Source of the DNA: Bursaphelenchus xylophilus
Taxonomy: Eukaryota > Nematoda > Chromadorea > Rhabditida > Aphelenchoididae
DNA: 64,000 bases
Reading direction: 5' to 3'
Assembly: GCA_904066235.2 (NCBI GenBank)
Contig: CAJFCV020000006.1
Coordinates: 7,626,001 to 7,690,000, forward strand
Shown here: one piece after another, positions 11,771 through 22,808 of the stretch
Layout: the number at the start of each line of letters is the position of its first letter
How positions within the stretch are numbered: the first letter of the stretch is position 1
Translations under genes and position numbers: made by a program
Notes under the pieces: generated by a model
The model's input: the letters and a program-made list of their open reading frames with translations, nothing else
The model's database searches: none
Told to the model about the DNA's origin: nothing

Positions 11771-12869
11771 CTGAAATTGGCCATTCAGTGGACAAAAACA
11801 TAAAAACACGCTATTTCAAAATTAGAATACACTTTTTTCCCATTCCAAAGATACCAGCCAAAAAATAAATAAATTTCGTCAATTTTCCTGGGTTCTCTCC
11901 AGAAAAACCCCACGCTTTTGCCCAAAACAGGGCTATCAACGGCCACGAAAACGAGCGCCTGGCAAGGATTCGTGCTGATTCCAAAGAAACGAGCGCTCCG
12001 TAACAAAACATCCGCGCTTCAGCACTTTTGACAGCCGGCTCCGAAATTTTACGTGAGATTTTTAAAGCGCCAAAAGCACCTGAAGAAAAGGCATTTTCGC
12101 TTCGGGACCGGGGCCAAACGAAGCCAATGAAAGCAGGACCAACGACGATTACAAGTTATTATTACGAAGAGATAGGTGTTGGCCAACTTTTGAAACAGCG
12201 AAGGTTTGGGATCCGCTCATAAGTCAGGCAGGAAAACCTTTCAAGCGTTTCAGGCGAAGAATCCGCGGATCCGCTTTTACGAAGAGTGCCCCGATTTTTG
12301 AATTTTCAAAATGAGAGGTGACATCTTATACGATGATTTTTTTCAAATTTTCAAACTGAAAATTTTATAATTGTCGTATAAAAATTACGTTCACGATATT
12401 CGACCACTTCTATCGAATCTTTCTAACTATTGTAAAAAGCATGTCGATGTTTCTCGACAGATTGATAGATTGAAAAAGGTCAAATCACGTAATGAGCCAA
12501 TGAGATTGTCCTGGAACTCCCACTTTATTCTTGAGGAAAGATAATACTCTGTTCCGTGAAAAAACCGACGAAATTACTTCGACAAGAAAGTAATGCTGTA
12601 TCAACTTTCCATAAATTTTGACCTCAAAATCCGCGCTTCAGCATGTTCTTGCAATTTTCCAAGCTTCTCCAGTAAACGAAACCCGTATATGTCGTGCGAT
12701 GGCCACGTTTTTGACAAGATTAGGAACATAATTGACGGTGTATCGGGAATAAAAACAGCGTGTCCGTCCATGATGGGCAGAAAGGGCATTCTTAAGGAAC
12801 TCGCTTGTCTTATCATTAGAAAACAGTTTATCAACAAAAATATGATAAGAAATATTTATAGAAATCTAT
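11771..12869. other. Intergenic region upstream of RRP46
   Basis: Open frames at 11811-12011 (-), 12028-12222 (+) and 12593-12904 (+) have no supporting similarity or splice structure. A 12-base stretch (ccgcgcttcagc) occurs twice, near 12010 and 12629. The promoter of the RRP46/ZIP unit should lie next to 11771. Confidence 0.4.
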
Positions 12870-14043
12870 CTAGAGCTGGTCATCGATCAGTTTCTCAAGA
12901 ATAATGGCGTCCGCAGCGAATTTTCGAATTCCCTCGGCCAACTTTTCTGTGGCCATGGCGTCCTCATTCAGTTGGAAACGGAAGACTTGCTCGGTGACCT
13001 TAACTTCATTGAGGTTGGCTTTCTTGGCTGAAATCAAATGGTTTAGAACGGATGTATAACATAAAAAAGAGCATCCATCGCACGGCCCTGCTTTGGTCTT
13101 ACCTTTCTCTGCAGTCAGAACCGGTTCAAGAATTTCGGAATCCTTCGCCAATTGTCCCAATAGAGCCGGGCTGATAGTCAACAAATCACACCCTGTTAAT
13201 CCCTTGATCTCCTCAGTATTTCTGAAGGAAGCAGCCATAACTTGGGTCTTGTGTCCAAACTTCTTGTAGTAATGGTAGATCTTGGTTACACTCTCGACTC
13301 CTGGGTCATCCGATCTTGTGTAATCTTTCTTTCCAGTACTCTTAACATACCAATCATAAATACGGCCGACGAATGGAGAGATCAGGGTGACATTGGCTTG
13401 AGCACACGCAATGGCTTGTTCATAATTGAAGAGAAGAGTCATATTACAGTGGATGCCATGCTTGGATTCCAATTCCCGCGCGGCTTCAATTCCCTCCCAA
13501 GTCGATGCCAATTTGATCAGGATTCTTTCCTTTTTGATTCCTTCCTCTTCATACAGTTTGATCAAGGACAAGGCTTTACTAACCGAGGCTTCCTTGTCGA
13601 AAGAAAGTCTTTAACAATATTATACTTGACTTTTGAACCCACCTGGCATCGACTTCCGTGGAGACTCGGCCAGGAATGATCTGGAGGATTTCCTTTCCGA
13701 ATAAAACAAACAGTTTATCAACGGCTAAGGCTCTGATCTCTTCTTTGGACTTCCCTGAAGCTTTCTCTTTGGCGTACTGAACAGCCTTTTGGATTAATGG
13801 TTTGTAAGAATCAACTTTGGAGGCGGCCAAGATCAAACTTGGGTTGGTAGTTGCATCAGTCGGTTGGAACTCCTTGATCGCTATAGTTATAAACTACATT
13901 TTTATCATCACGCTACCCAACTATTCAAACAAATGTATTAAAAAGACACCATTTTATTCACAGCAGGTCTAAACCTTACCCTGATAGTCACCGGTATCCG
14001 CGACAACGATGGAATATTTCTTTAGAGACTCAAGACTGGACAT
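12870..14043 (-). CDS. tald-1: Transaldolase
   Basis: Four exons (14043-13980, 13880-13643, 13608-13103, 13027-12870) give a 321-residue protein, close to the usual 320-340. The third intron is read through in one open frame but has clean GTAAGA/TTTCAG borders and no family similarity, so it is removed. Family landmarks are [17 protein letters not shown] near the N-terminus, [20 protein letters not shown], the Schiff-base lysine in [27 protein letters not shown], and [13 protein letters not shown]. The enzyme moves a dihydroxyacetone unit between sugar phosphates in the non-oxidative pentose phosphate pathway in the cytosol. It shares that pathway with the 6-phosphogluconolactonase at 61338, which is too far away to suggest co-regulation. 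Confidence 0.97.
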
Positions 14044-14518
14044 TCTCGGTGAACGTAACTAAACTAAAATGAATTAAGTTCAATATGCATGGAGAAAAAA
14101 GAGAGCGATAAATGAAAGAAATGGGCTGACGAAAGGTCGGGCGATCGAAACACCGCCTTTCCTGAGCCGTTCGCCCCACAAGCAATTTAGAAAGACTGTT
14201 TGTGATTGTGGTAATTGCTTGGTTGAATCAAAATACAATTTTTCAGCTCTTGTGTCAAATGTTTCATTAGAGTCAAGTCTTCTCTTTTTCCAAGAAACAT
14301 GTCATTATGACTTCGTATGTGTACACGTGTAGGCTTGATATGGCCAATTGTTGGATAACGGATGAAACAGGACGATTATACCGGATATTCTTACATTATC
14401 TCCTATAAAACTTATTTGTTGTTTTATCTTACCGAAATTGTAAGCGCTGACGAATTTTCTGGAAAATAAAATTTTATTTTTCGCAAAAAGATGGCGGTAA
14501 AAATAGAGTACTCTGAGC
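14044..14518. promoter_or_regulatory. Divergent promoter region, transaldolase/SPT3
   Basis: This 475-bp region separates the head-to-head transaldolase and SPT3 start codons and must hold both promoters. No specific element was identified. Confidence 0.4.
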
Positions 14519-15387
14519 ATGGACGAGATCATTTACGACCATCTTTCAGATGACGTATATGACCGGAATGAGTTTAATTCGGTGGAATCGACCATCTCCA
14601 TGATTATGTTCTCTAATGGCGATCACCATAGCCCTGAACAAGACGCTGTTGCGTTTGTGACAAGTCTGGCAAACACAGAGCTGAGAAATCTGCTCAACGT
14701 CGCTGGTCAACGTGCCTCTGAGGAAGGGTAAGGATTAAATTCTTTAAATAAACCTTTTTAGGAGAAGGAAAGTCGAACTTTGTGATGTGTTGTGGTGTCT
14801 GAGAAAGAAGACAGTACTGCTGTCTAGATTCTTTCGCTACTTGAAGGAGAAGGAGGAGATCTTTTCATTTGATTTCGGAAGTTTGGCCGGTGTAGATCAG
14901 ATTAAGTAAGATAATTATAAGTTTAAAGTCATATATTCTCAGATTGGCTTCATTCAAAGATGCATTGTCATTATTACTTCCTGATTGCGTTCATCTTGAT
15001 TTGGTTCTCAAAGGAATCGATGAACCAGTGGAAGATGTGGAAAAGAATCAACGAATGGAAAGAATAGTAGAATATATCCGAACCCTGGATTCCGAGACCT
15101 ACATCGAGTTCAGCAGAGCTAGAAGAACATGTTTGTATAAGCTCCCTAATAGTGTTCTGATGGAATGGCTAGGCCAAACCGACCCATTAAAGATGGAAAT
15201 AATAATTGTCTTCAGTTTTCTTGCGTCTGAAGTTGTGGCCGAAATGGTTGAGAATGCATTCAAGTGTAAAGTGGAGGAAGAAGCCGTTTCCTCAAAGAGC
15301 ATTGGCCCTCAAATAGGCGTTGTGTTCTACAAAATGGCCTTAAGACGACATCGAGGACATCTGGAAACTGGTTACCTGCTTCAATGA
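14519..15387 (+). CDS. SUPT3H: SPT3 homologue, SAGA complex histone-fold protein
   Basis: Three exons (14519-14728, 14762-14905, 14943-15387) join in phase across introns of 33 and 37 nt; the total is about 265 codons. The N-terminal part has the SPT3 histone-fold pattern: FNSVESTISMIMFSNGD, an acidic turn, then VELCDVLWCLRKKTVLLSRF and YLKEKEEI, which corresponds to the second half of the fold (DVLFLMRKDKxKLxRLL in other species). SPT3 sits in the SAGA coactivator, paired with its own internal second histone fold, and helps deliver TBP to promoters. The C-terminal part (after 14943) is less conserved but stays in frame to the stop. It acts in the nucleus. Confidence 0.8.
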
Positions 15388-15783
15388 TTGGTGATTTCTG
15401 ATCGTGTTTGACCTCTTCATACTATTATACGGGTGCTGTAAATAATTTTGCTTCTATATTATTTGATTAATTTAATAACTCTTGAATGAACAGAAATACC
15501 ACAATTAGTATTGGTTTGCATTTGCACGGTGCAAATGTTTTTTCGGGCCAGGTGTGCTCTGTTGCCTACGGGCCGGGTTCCCATGGCGCCATGGAGACCA
15601 GCCTCGAAATGTATTTACCTGGGGGCTGGCCGAGTGTCGGGATTCACGCCATCCGGGTTTTATGGGCTTGTTCGTCTTCCGAGTCCATCTTGGGAGGAGC
15701 GGCGTCGCGCGCCGCTCATCCCAAGACTTCGTATTTAGTGGCCAGGAAATTATTTTCTGTTTCAGAGCGCCAAGAAGGAGATA
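15388..15783 (+). other. Intergenic region with three palindromes
   Basis: Between SPT3 and the next gene lie three inverted repeats in about 210 bp: 15519-15537 (9-bp arms, perfect), 15581-15594 (CCATGGCGCCATGG, perfect) and 15689-15725 (16-bp arms, one mismatch, 5-nt loop). The last is GC-rich in otherwise AT-rich DNA. A TTTCAG acceptor at about 15766 probably receives a spliced leader for the downstream gene. Confidence 0.5.
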
Positions 15784-17628
15784 ATGCCCAAACAGGACTT
15801 CCTGTTCACGGACTACATGGGGCCGGTCGTCGCCGCCGTCATTTTCGCGATATGCTTGTTGGTGGTCTCGTTTTTGTTGTTGAACTATTGTTTTGTCCTC
15901 AAGACCGATGAGTTGACAGTTTTCGAGAGGGTAAGCGATGTTGAATAAAAAGAATTCGCATATCTTTTGCCATTATTTTTAACATATAAAGCGGGAGATA
16001 AAAGATTTTCTGAAAAATTTTTGAAATTTTTCTGTTTTTACTTTTTTTTTTAAAAAAAAAGTAAATTTTCAGTTTACTTCAAGGAAAATGCAAAAAAAAG
16101 TCAATTTTGTTTCTGGCTTTCCGACTTCAAGGTCGGGAGTAGGACCGGATCTTACTCCCCGCTCGGAGTCGCCGAAAGTCAGAGCTTGTTTTTACTTTAT
16201 TCCTCTTTTTGGCCCCGCACTGCAGGTTGCAAGGTTGATGCCAAGTCTTTCCCTGATGTGTCAAGTTTTTCTCTTCCGAAAAAATTATTTTTACGTTTGT
16301 GCGATGTTGTGAAGCTATGTTCTCCACGAAGATGGGATGGAAAGTGATCAAGTAAGTTAGCATTGGCAAGAGATGTACGTTTTTCATTTGACATCAAAAA
16401 TTTCCATTTTATTTCAGAGAAAGGTACAAAATTTTTCCAATTCGTAAAGCTTCATGACCATGGATAATGTAAGTGAGATTATCTCCTTTTTTGCTACGAC
16501 GTCAAGATTCTAAGTCGGGAAACGTTTAGAGGAGACCCCACTCTCATGTATATTCTCCATGTATGAAACCCCATAAATTTTGAGGAATAACGACGTAAAA
16601 GTTTCAAATACTATACTAACTTTCCAAAAGTATGTTATACTAAAGTAAAACCTATGCAAACTATCTTCAAGTTATTGTAACAACGTTATTTGAGCCTTAT
16701 TACGTTATTACCTCAGTTTAGAACGCATTCGTGGCAAAAATCCGGCAGATCTGAGCGGATTTCGATATTGTACATGACACCTAGAAATCGAAATTGGTGG
16801 CGTTTGATAGATAGAGTATATAACAAAACTAAAGTGAGGTGTCCTCTAGAACTCGCCAGCCTAGAACTGTTAACTCCAATAACGGAACAAAAAACGCGAT
16901 AAGCGCACTTACATTATCCATGGTCATGAAGCTTTACGAATTGGAAAAATTTGTACCTTTCTCTGAAATAAAAGGAAAATTTTTGGTGTCAAATGAAAAA
17001 AGTACATCTCCTCTTGCTAATGCTAACTTACTTGATCACTTTTCAGCCCATCTTCGTGGAGAAAATAGGTTCACAACTTCAAAAAAATCAAAACGTTTCT
17101 TCCGGGAGAGAGAAATTTGACACATCTGGAATTCCCGGGCGCAGCTCGCAAAAATAGTTTTGAAGAAAATAAATTGGCGTGCAGGTGAGTAAAAACGGCA
17201 TCCTACTCACCAGCCAAAATGGGCGAGCCATTTTTGTTTCAACTTTGCGGATCGACCTTTTGGCGAGCCATTTTTGATCCAACTTTCCAAAAATTTGTCG
17301 TTCGGAGTAAGAATGTTTTTTGACTCTCCGAAATCGAAAATTTCCGGAAATTTTTCAAAATTTACTTTTTTTTTAAAAAAAAAGTAAAAACAGAAAAATT
17401 TCAAAAATTTTTCAGAAAATCTTTTATCTCCCGCTTTATATTTTCCTTTGAATTAACATGTTTTAGTTTGGCAGTAAACACAATGTCCGTCTTGGTCCCC
17501 ATAGCCTTGACTCGATTAAAAGAAGGAGCCAACGACGTCTTACTGAAGACGAGGGTTGTCCGATAGTCACGGAGAATACGAAGGTCCCCATTCCTCAGGT
17601 CCAGGTCGATGCGGCTTCCACGTCATGA
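15784..17628 (+). CDS. Small single-pass membrane protein
   Basis: Two exons, 15784-15930 and 17467-17628, give 102 residues. The ATG follows a probable trans-splice acceptor by 18 bases. The protein starts with a short hydrophilic lead (MPKQDFLFTDYMG), one strong membrane helix (VVAAVIFAICLLVVSFLLLN), then a basic patch (IKRRSQRR) and an acidic/Val-rich tail ending AASTS. No signal peptide cleavage is evident, so it is likely a signal-anchor protein. I do not recognise the family. The 1,536-nt intron, very long for this locus, is filled by a foldback transposon, and the GTAAGC/TTTTAG borders still give an in-frame join. The two-exon model rests on phase and composition only. Confidence 0.55.
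15985..17441. mobile_element. Foldback DNA element in an intron
   Basis: The ends are inverted copies of about 80 bp: TATAAAGCGGGAGATAAAAG at the left (about 15985) matches the complement at the right (about 17422-17441), and both run into a poly-T/poly-A palindrome (16035-16065 and 17361-17392). A second pair of inverted arms lies inside: about 16240-16475 against 16907-17135. The unpaired centre is about 16480-16905. TA next to both ends could be the target-site duplication. No transposase reading frame is seen, so it is non-autonomous. Confidence 0.8.
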
Positions 17629-17921
17629 TCACCTAGTACATATTAATAGCTTTGCGTAATTACATAGTGCAATAAATCATTTGAAAGTGCTATACAATAT
17701 TTGAAAATTATAAATGACATCTTTCTAAAGCAATTGCTCTTCGACAAAAAATATTTTCGACGATGAGTATTTTTTTTACTCCGCGCAGGAAATCGCCTCA
17801 GGTCAAGTGGACATGCGCAAAATACGAAGGGAAGCCCATATTGGTCTCCACCAGACGTCCACAACACATTCCTTTCCCCCTCCGATCAAAAAATATTCAT
17901 GACAGGAAATCAGGACAATTA
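17629..17921 (+). other. Short intergenic region
   Basis: About 290 bp lie between two plus-strand genes. No conserved feature was recognised apart from the likely promoter or leader of the lustrin/Kunitz gene. Confidence 0.35.
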
Positions 17922-20253
17922 ATGGCACTTCCGTGCATTTTATGGCTGCTGTATCTTATGGATTACGGTATCTGTGAGGAGATTTATGGCGAATCGATAA
18001 ATCAACTGAATCCCTCAGTCTCAACTAGATACGGAGTTAGGCAAGGTATAATAGCCTTTTAAATTTTAGCAGTCCTATTCAAATAATTCTTAATTTATTC
18101 TTAGAGCTTTGTCCAAACGGTGTGGATCCTCAAAGAAATCCGGATGGGAATATCAAATGGTGCCGCCTGGATGCAGAATGTCGTCTTAACTATGAGTGTG
18201 TTCCAATAGTCGGATTGAATCACTTTGGGAATCCGGTCAAGTATTGTTGTCCAACGAAGTGTAAATGCAATTTATGTATAACATGTTTCGTATTTAGACT
18301 CATACTGTTCACGGAAACCGAAAACAAATAATCTTATGAATTGTGCCAAACCCGCGATAACTCTATATTATTTTGACACTACCAGACTAAGATGTCGTCC
18401 TTATACCGTAACCGGATGCGATGAATTGGAAAGTACCGTAGATGAAGTGCAGAATCGATTCGGAACCATTAAGGACTGCAGATCAAAGTGTGAGACGACA
18501 GGTAAGAACCAAAAAGTGATGAACCGTTGCGTCCTAAAATTTTAGCTTGTGAAGTCGGAGAAACCCCACTATATCTTGATGATGACTTTGAGAAACCGTA
18601 TCTTTGCGAATCCAGAGATCAATGTCCCCACGGGTATCTCTGCAGATACGATAAACTTTTCCGAAGACAAGTTTGTTGTGGTAAAACGACCTTTGGTAAG
18701 CGTGACTACTGATTTCACTAAAGAATTTAATTACTACATGTAATATTCTGATTACTAACCCTAACCTATTATACTAACCCACTAACCCAGATCCCTGTCC
18801 CGGATATCGGACTTACATTGTCCCTTTCACCGGTCGTCCGAGAGAATGCGATCCCATGAATCGAGAGAAAGATGAATGCCCATCCGATTACTTATGCACC
18901 TCCACACCTCAGAATATCCTCAGTTATTGTTGTGGTCGAATCGAAGGTTTATTTTTATATATTGATTAACGTGCCGTCTTACTTTAGGAATCTGCCCATC
19001 GGGACAGAGGCCTTGTATCCATCCGTTGACTGCCAGCACCATCAAATGTAATCCCCATAGCTATGATGCTGCCTGTCCTTCTGGTTATGCGTGTTCTCCC
19101 ACCATCGTAGGATCTTCTTGGGGATTCTGCTGTTCGCAGGCGCTGGTTGGTATGCTATTTTTTATTTTAACTTTATGCTTGTGTAGCATAACCGATCTAT
19201 TGTATAAACAATTATTGCATACTTTTTTAGCAAACTGTCCTCGTAATACTCGGCCTTACATCAATATTGCAACAAACATGCCTCAAAAATGTACTGTGGG
19301 TGTTACTGTTTGCAAGTAAGTTGACAGTGAAAATTATTTGTTATCTTTTCCAGTCATGGTTATGTTTGTCAAAACAGTGAACCCAACTCAGCCAATGGAT
19401 TCTGCTGCACTCCTCCCAATTCAGCGGAATTCGTTGCAAGACCCATGTCCAGGTTGCAAACAACCACTACCGCCAAGATTATTGCAATCGACAATAAGGG
19501 TAGAAGCAAGAGCGAGAGTGTGGAGGACAAGAAAATCTCATCCGAAAGTCGAGAGAAAAGTGAACAGATAGGTAATTTCAATTAGTAAAATCAAAAACTT
19601 TTAGAAACCACATCAAAGGCGTCGCTGGAATTCAGTAAAGAAGATAAAAGTACCTTTGAGGAAACAAAAGTAATAACGCAACAGACTCAGAAGCCAACGA
19701 AAATCGAAAGGACAACCACAACTTTCAGCAAATCGACACATCGCCCAAAGACCGTGAGGACAAAATCCCATAAAGAAGAACTAAAATGTCCCGAGGACTT
19801 CAATCCAATGAAGTATCCGAAAACAGGGCTGATAATGCATTGTACCAGGAGTCGAAAGAGCGATTGTCCAGCACCATCTAAATGTCTGAAAGGATGGAAT
19901 GATCCTTTGAATAGAACCTTATGCTGTCTACATCAAGATGATCAAATTTCTGAAGATGCCTCTTCAAGTTCAGATTCGAACGAGAACGGCCGAACATTCA
20001 AAATCGTCGCAAATTTGAATTTAGGACACAGTGAAGGTATGTATCTCTCGATTACAAGATTTTGTGATCAGATCCAGCCTGTCCAACCATCATTTTGGGC
20101 CGAAGTTGTCGAGCTGGATCAGTCGACGACTGTGAGGATAACTTCTTTTGTCAATTCAACAAACAATTCAGGGAGTTCTTATGTTGTAGTTACCTAAAGA
20201 ATGCAGGGAACAACATCCTATATGGACCGCCAAGCTTCTCGCCATTCAAATGA
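17922..20253 (+). CDS. Secreted lustrin Cys-rich repeat and Kunitz protein
   Basis: Ten exons join in phase (17922-18045, 18105-18260, 18298-18501, 18546-18695, 18791-18946, 18988-19149, 19231-19315, 19354-19571, 19605-20036, 20072-20253). The start gives a signal peptide (MALPCILWLLYLMDYGIC). There are seven lustrin-type modules, each CP...C...CP.GY.C...CC. A six-Cys Kunitz module lies between modules 1 and 2 (YYFDTTRLRC, PYTVTGC, NRFGTIKDCRSKC). A Ser/Thr/Lys-rich linker precedes module 6. The last exon lies across a 35-nt intron and restores a complete seventh module that straight reading would lose. Such proteins are common in nematodes and expected in cuticle or extracellular space; protease inhibition by the Kunitz module is possible but untested. 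Confidence 0.85.
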
Positions 20254-20379
20254 CCTCATTTTAGTGTATTTACATTTATAAACAACTATTAAGAGTATAA
20301 AAATGAAATGACCCGATAACAAAATGTGTAATGAGCATATGTCATATCTACAAGTGCCTCTCCTTCCTATCCATTTCTG

Positions 20380-22063
20380 TCATACTTTCATTGACTTAAC
20401 AAAGTTGTCGAAGCCATTCGTTTTCCCTTTGAAATGTTCAATTTGTTGATCCAGAAGTTTAAGTTCATCTAGATCGAATGATTTGATAGATGAAGGGGCC
20501 GAAGACATCTCCTTGACAAATAGATTTAAGTCGTCCCCAAAGTCATCAACGTCATTGGACAGGGCAGGTAAAATTGTGGAAGGAGAAGAAACAGAGGGGA
20601 TTGAATAATCTTCATCCTCGTCGATGAATCCAAATAATTCATCCTGGATCCGTTGTTTATTCCTCACCATATCCCGAAGGGAGGACGACGCTGATGACGA
20701 AGTCTCGCTATCGAATCGTTTAGAACCGGAGGAGCTACTTGTAATTGATTGGATTTCATTCGATACGTTAAGGTCCTTAGCTTTAACACCATTATTATCT
20801 TCAGAATTTACGGATCTAGCCAAGGAACTAAACGGGAATTCCTTCTTTTGACTCTGAAATCAAAAATAATTTGAGATTCCTAAACTACTTACATTTACTG
20901 ACTCCAATGAATTTGGTGTGGCTTCGCATTCTGATAATCGTGGGCTCTTAATATCCGCGGGCATTGCTGCCAATAATTCGGCCGGAAGATTCTGATAAAT
21001 TGCCGGAATCCCGTGATCTGACCCAGCTGAACTTGAAGATGGATTCCTTGGTCGGCTCATATCAGCAATAAAGGGCAACTCCTAATATTAAAGATATCCG
21101 GATTCAACAAAAAGCGAAAAGTTTTGCAAAATTATATTGAAACTTCTTACCTCACTCAAAGGATTGAACCAATTCTTGGCTTTGGGCTTGGCGTCATTAA
21201 ACAAAATTAAACGCTGCTTTGGACCAGAAGGCTTACTGATCGGGATGGAGGCCTTAACAAATATCCCGCATTTATCGTCCGAGAGGTGTTGATGATGACT
21301 ATCTTCAATAAACGGAGGAAGAGAGAGCTCCATCCTAGTTCGGTAACAGAAATCTAATTGGACTAGACCAAAGGGAGACGGGTAATTTCCCAGTCTCATG
21401 GACTTCCGCTCAGGACCAAGCAATTCAACATCTGGCTCCATATCCGATACCTAAACAGTCAAGTTTAATATTATATAACTTACTCGATAACACAGAACGT
21501 AGGTTTTGTCGCTTTGATTCCTCACATAATGCCGAGCTGTTGGTGTTACTCTGGCTGCTGCACATACAGACTTTAACAATGTCCCCAATTGGTGATAAAG
21601 AGTCTGATAAATGTTTACATTTTCATCCACCTCCATGGATAACACTCTCACAACCCTGAAAACATTCCCCATTTAATAAGGTATTACGAAACAAAAAGAT
21701 TTAGGTATAAAAAACTTACCATGACTCCAAAGGAAGATTATCTCCACCGGCTGTGTGCAAGAAGAATTCAATAGCTAATGCTGGGATCAAAGGAGGATAT
21801 CTAAACAAAAATAAAATAGCATAAAGACAGTCTTACTTCTTGACTGTTGTCTTTAGGTATGCAGAGACTTCCCCGAACTCATCCTGCTTGAAATTAAACC
21901 ATTCGATGTTATCTGGAGCGGGGATGCAAGGCTGATCCATGGGGACATCCATCCGGGAGTGAACTACCGCCTGCACAAACCTCATGCAAAAGAAACGCAT
22001 AAACTTTTGGAACTCATTGGCTTCGTTCGTTTGCCTTAAAATTTGAGAAGTATACTCAAACAT
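20380..22063 (-). CDS. atg-13: Autophagy protein ATG13 (EPG-1 type)
   Basis: Six exons: 22063-21837, 21800-21720, 21655-21484, 21450-21151, 21081-20893, 20853-20380. The N-terminal half is the HORMA domain of ATG13: FMRFFCMRFVQAVVHSRMD, NIEWFNF, LAIEFFLHTAGGDNLPLESW, VYH-like YQTLYHQLGTLLKSV with RVTPTARHYV, then YPSPFGLVQLDFCYRT. The C-terminal half is Ser/Asp-rich and disordered, as in the family. It contains LFGFIDEDED, whose F-x-x-I core flanked by acids resembles an LC3/GABARAP-interacting motif; this is inference. ATG13 is the adaptor of the ULK1/UNC-51 kinase complex that starts autophagosome formation. It is convergent with the lustrin gene, with only 126 bp between stops. Confidence 0.92.
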
Positions 22064-22808
22064 TTTATTATCAAAAACATTAATTTAGGTGTTCCTAAAT
22101 GTAAACTTACACATCTCGACGAGACATTACTGCCGACTTCACAGGATATACCACACACCCTCCGTTCCTTGCAATTCACGTGGTAGAGCAACGAGAACCT
22201 AAACGAATTCATAAAACACGTCACAGTTGATATTGTTTAATCTGATACAATCCGCGGAAAATTATAATATTAGATTGTGAAAAGATCTAAGCCTGACTAA
22301 AATATAAAATTACTTCTAAAATCGACGAGAACCCGTCGAAAATCTTGCATAATGACCGATTTCTTGGAAATCAATTGACTGCAGGAAAAGACGAAGTATC
22401 ACAAGTTTTAACAGATAAATTTATAAGCGAATCACAACAACATTTTTTTGCAGGATCTGCATCCGGAAGTCTGTGTGTTGTAGATAGCAAAGTACTCGTT
22501 CGTACGGATATGAATGTGTACTAAATTCTGTCTTTGTCAAAATTAAGAATAAGGAACTTTTTCCAATAATTTTATTTCATTCTTCTGATTTATCGTGGAC
22601 AATGCTTTGGGTATTATCAAAACTAATGATGATTTTTTAGGTAACTGAATACCTTTCATCTTTTCAATATTACTCATCTTTCAAAAATTTGCATTTTGAG
22701 TCGCGATGAGGCGTTGCCGAGGGAACCGGGCCGCGAGAGCAAACAATCAGCCCGAGAAAAGGTCGTCGGTGCAGAAAGACACAAACAAGGTTCCCGCTGA
22801 CTCATTAT
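22064..22808. promoter_or_regulatory. Divergent promoter region, ATG13/pseudo-esterase
   Basis: This 745-bp region separates head-to-head start codons. A minus-strand open frame at 22036-22224 has no support. No defined element was recognised. Confidence 0.4.

Noticed and set aside
11811..12011. Minus-strand open frame upstream of RRP46 as an N-terminal extension
   Set aside because: It is out of phase with RRP46, and the acceptor adjoining the ATG at 11770 marks that ATG as the real start.
15486..15911. 141-codon plus-strand frame overlapping the small membrane-protein exon
   Set aside because: It uses another frame over the palindrome region; the signal-anchor frame at 15784 has an acceptor, a membrane helix and an in-phase second exon.
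18740..18790. Telomere-like ctaaccctaacct stretch
   Set aside because: Only two short imperfect units lie in an intron polypyrimidine tract; there is no extended array.
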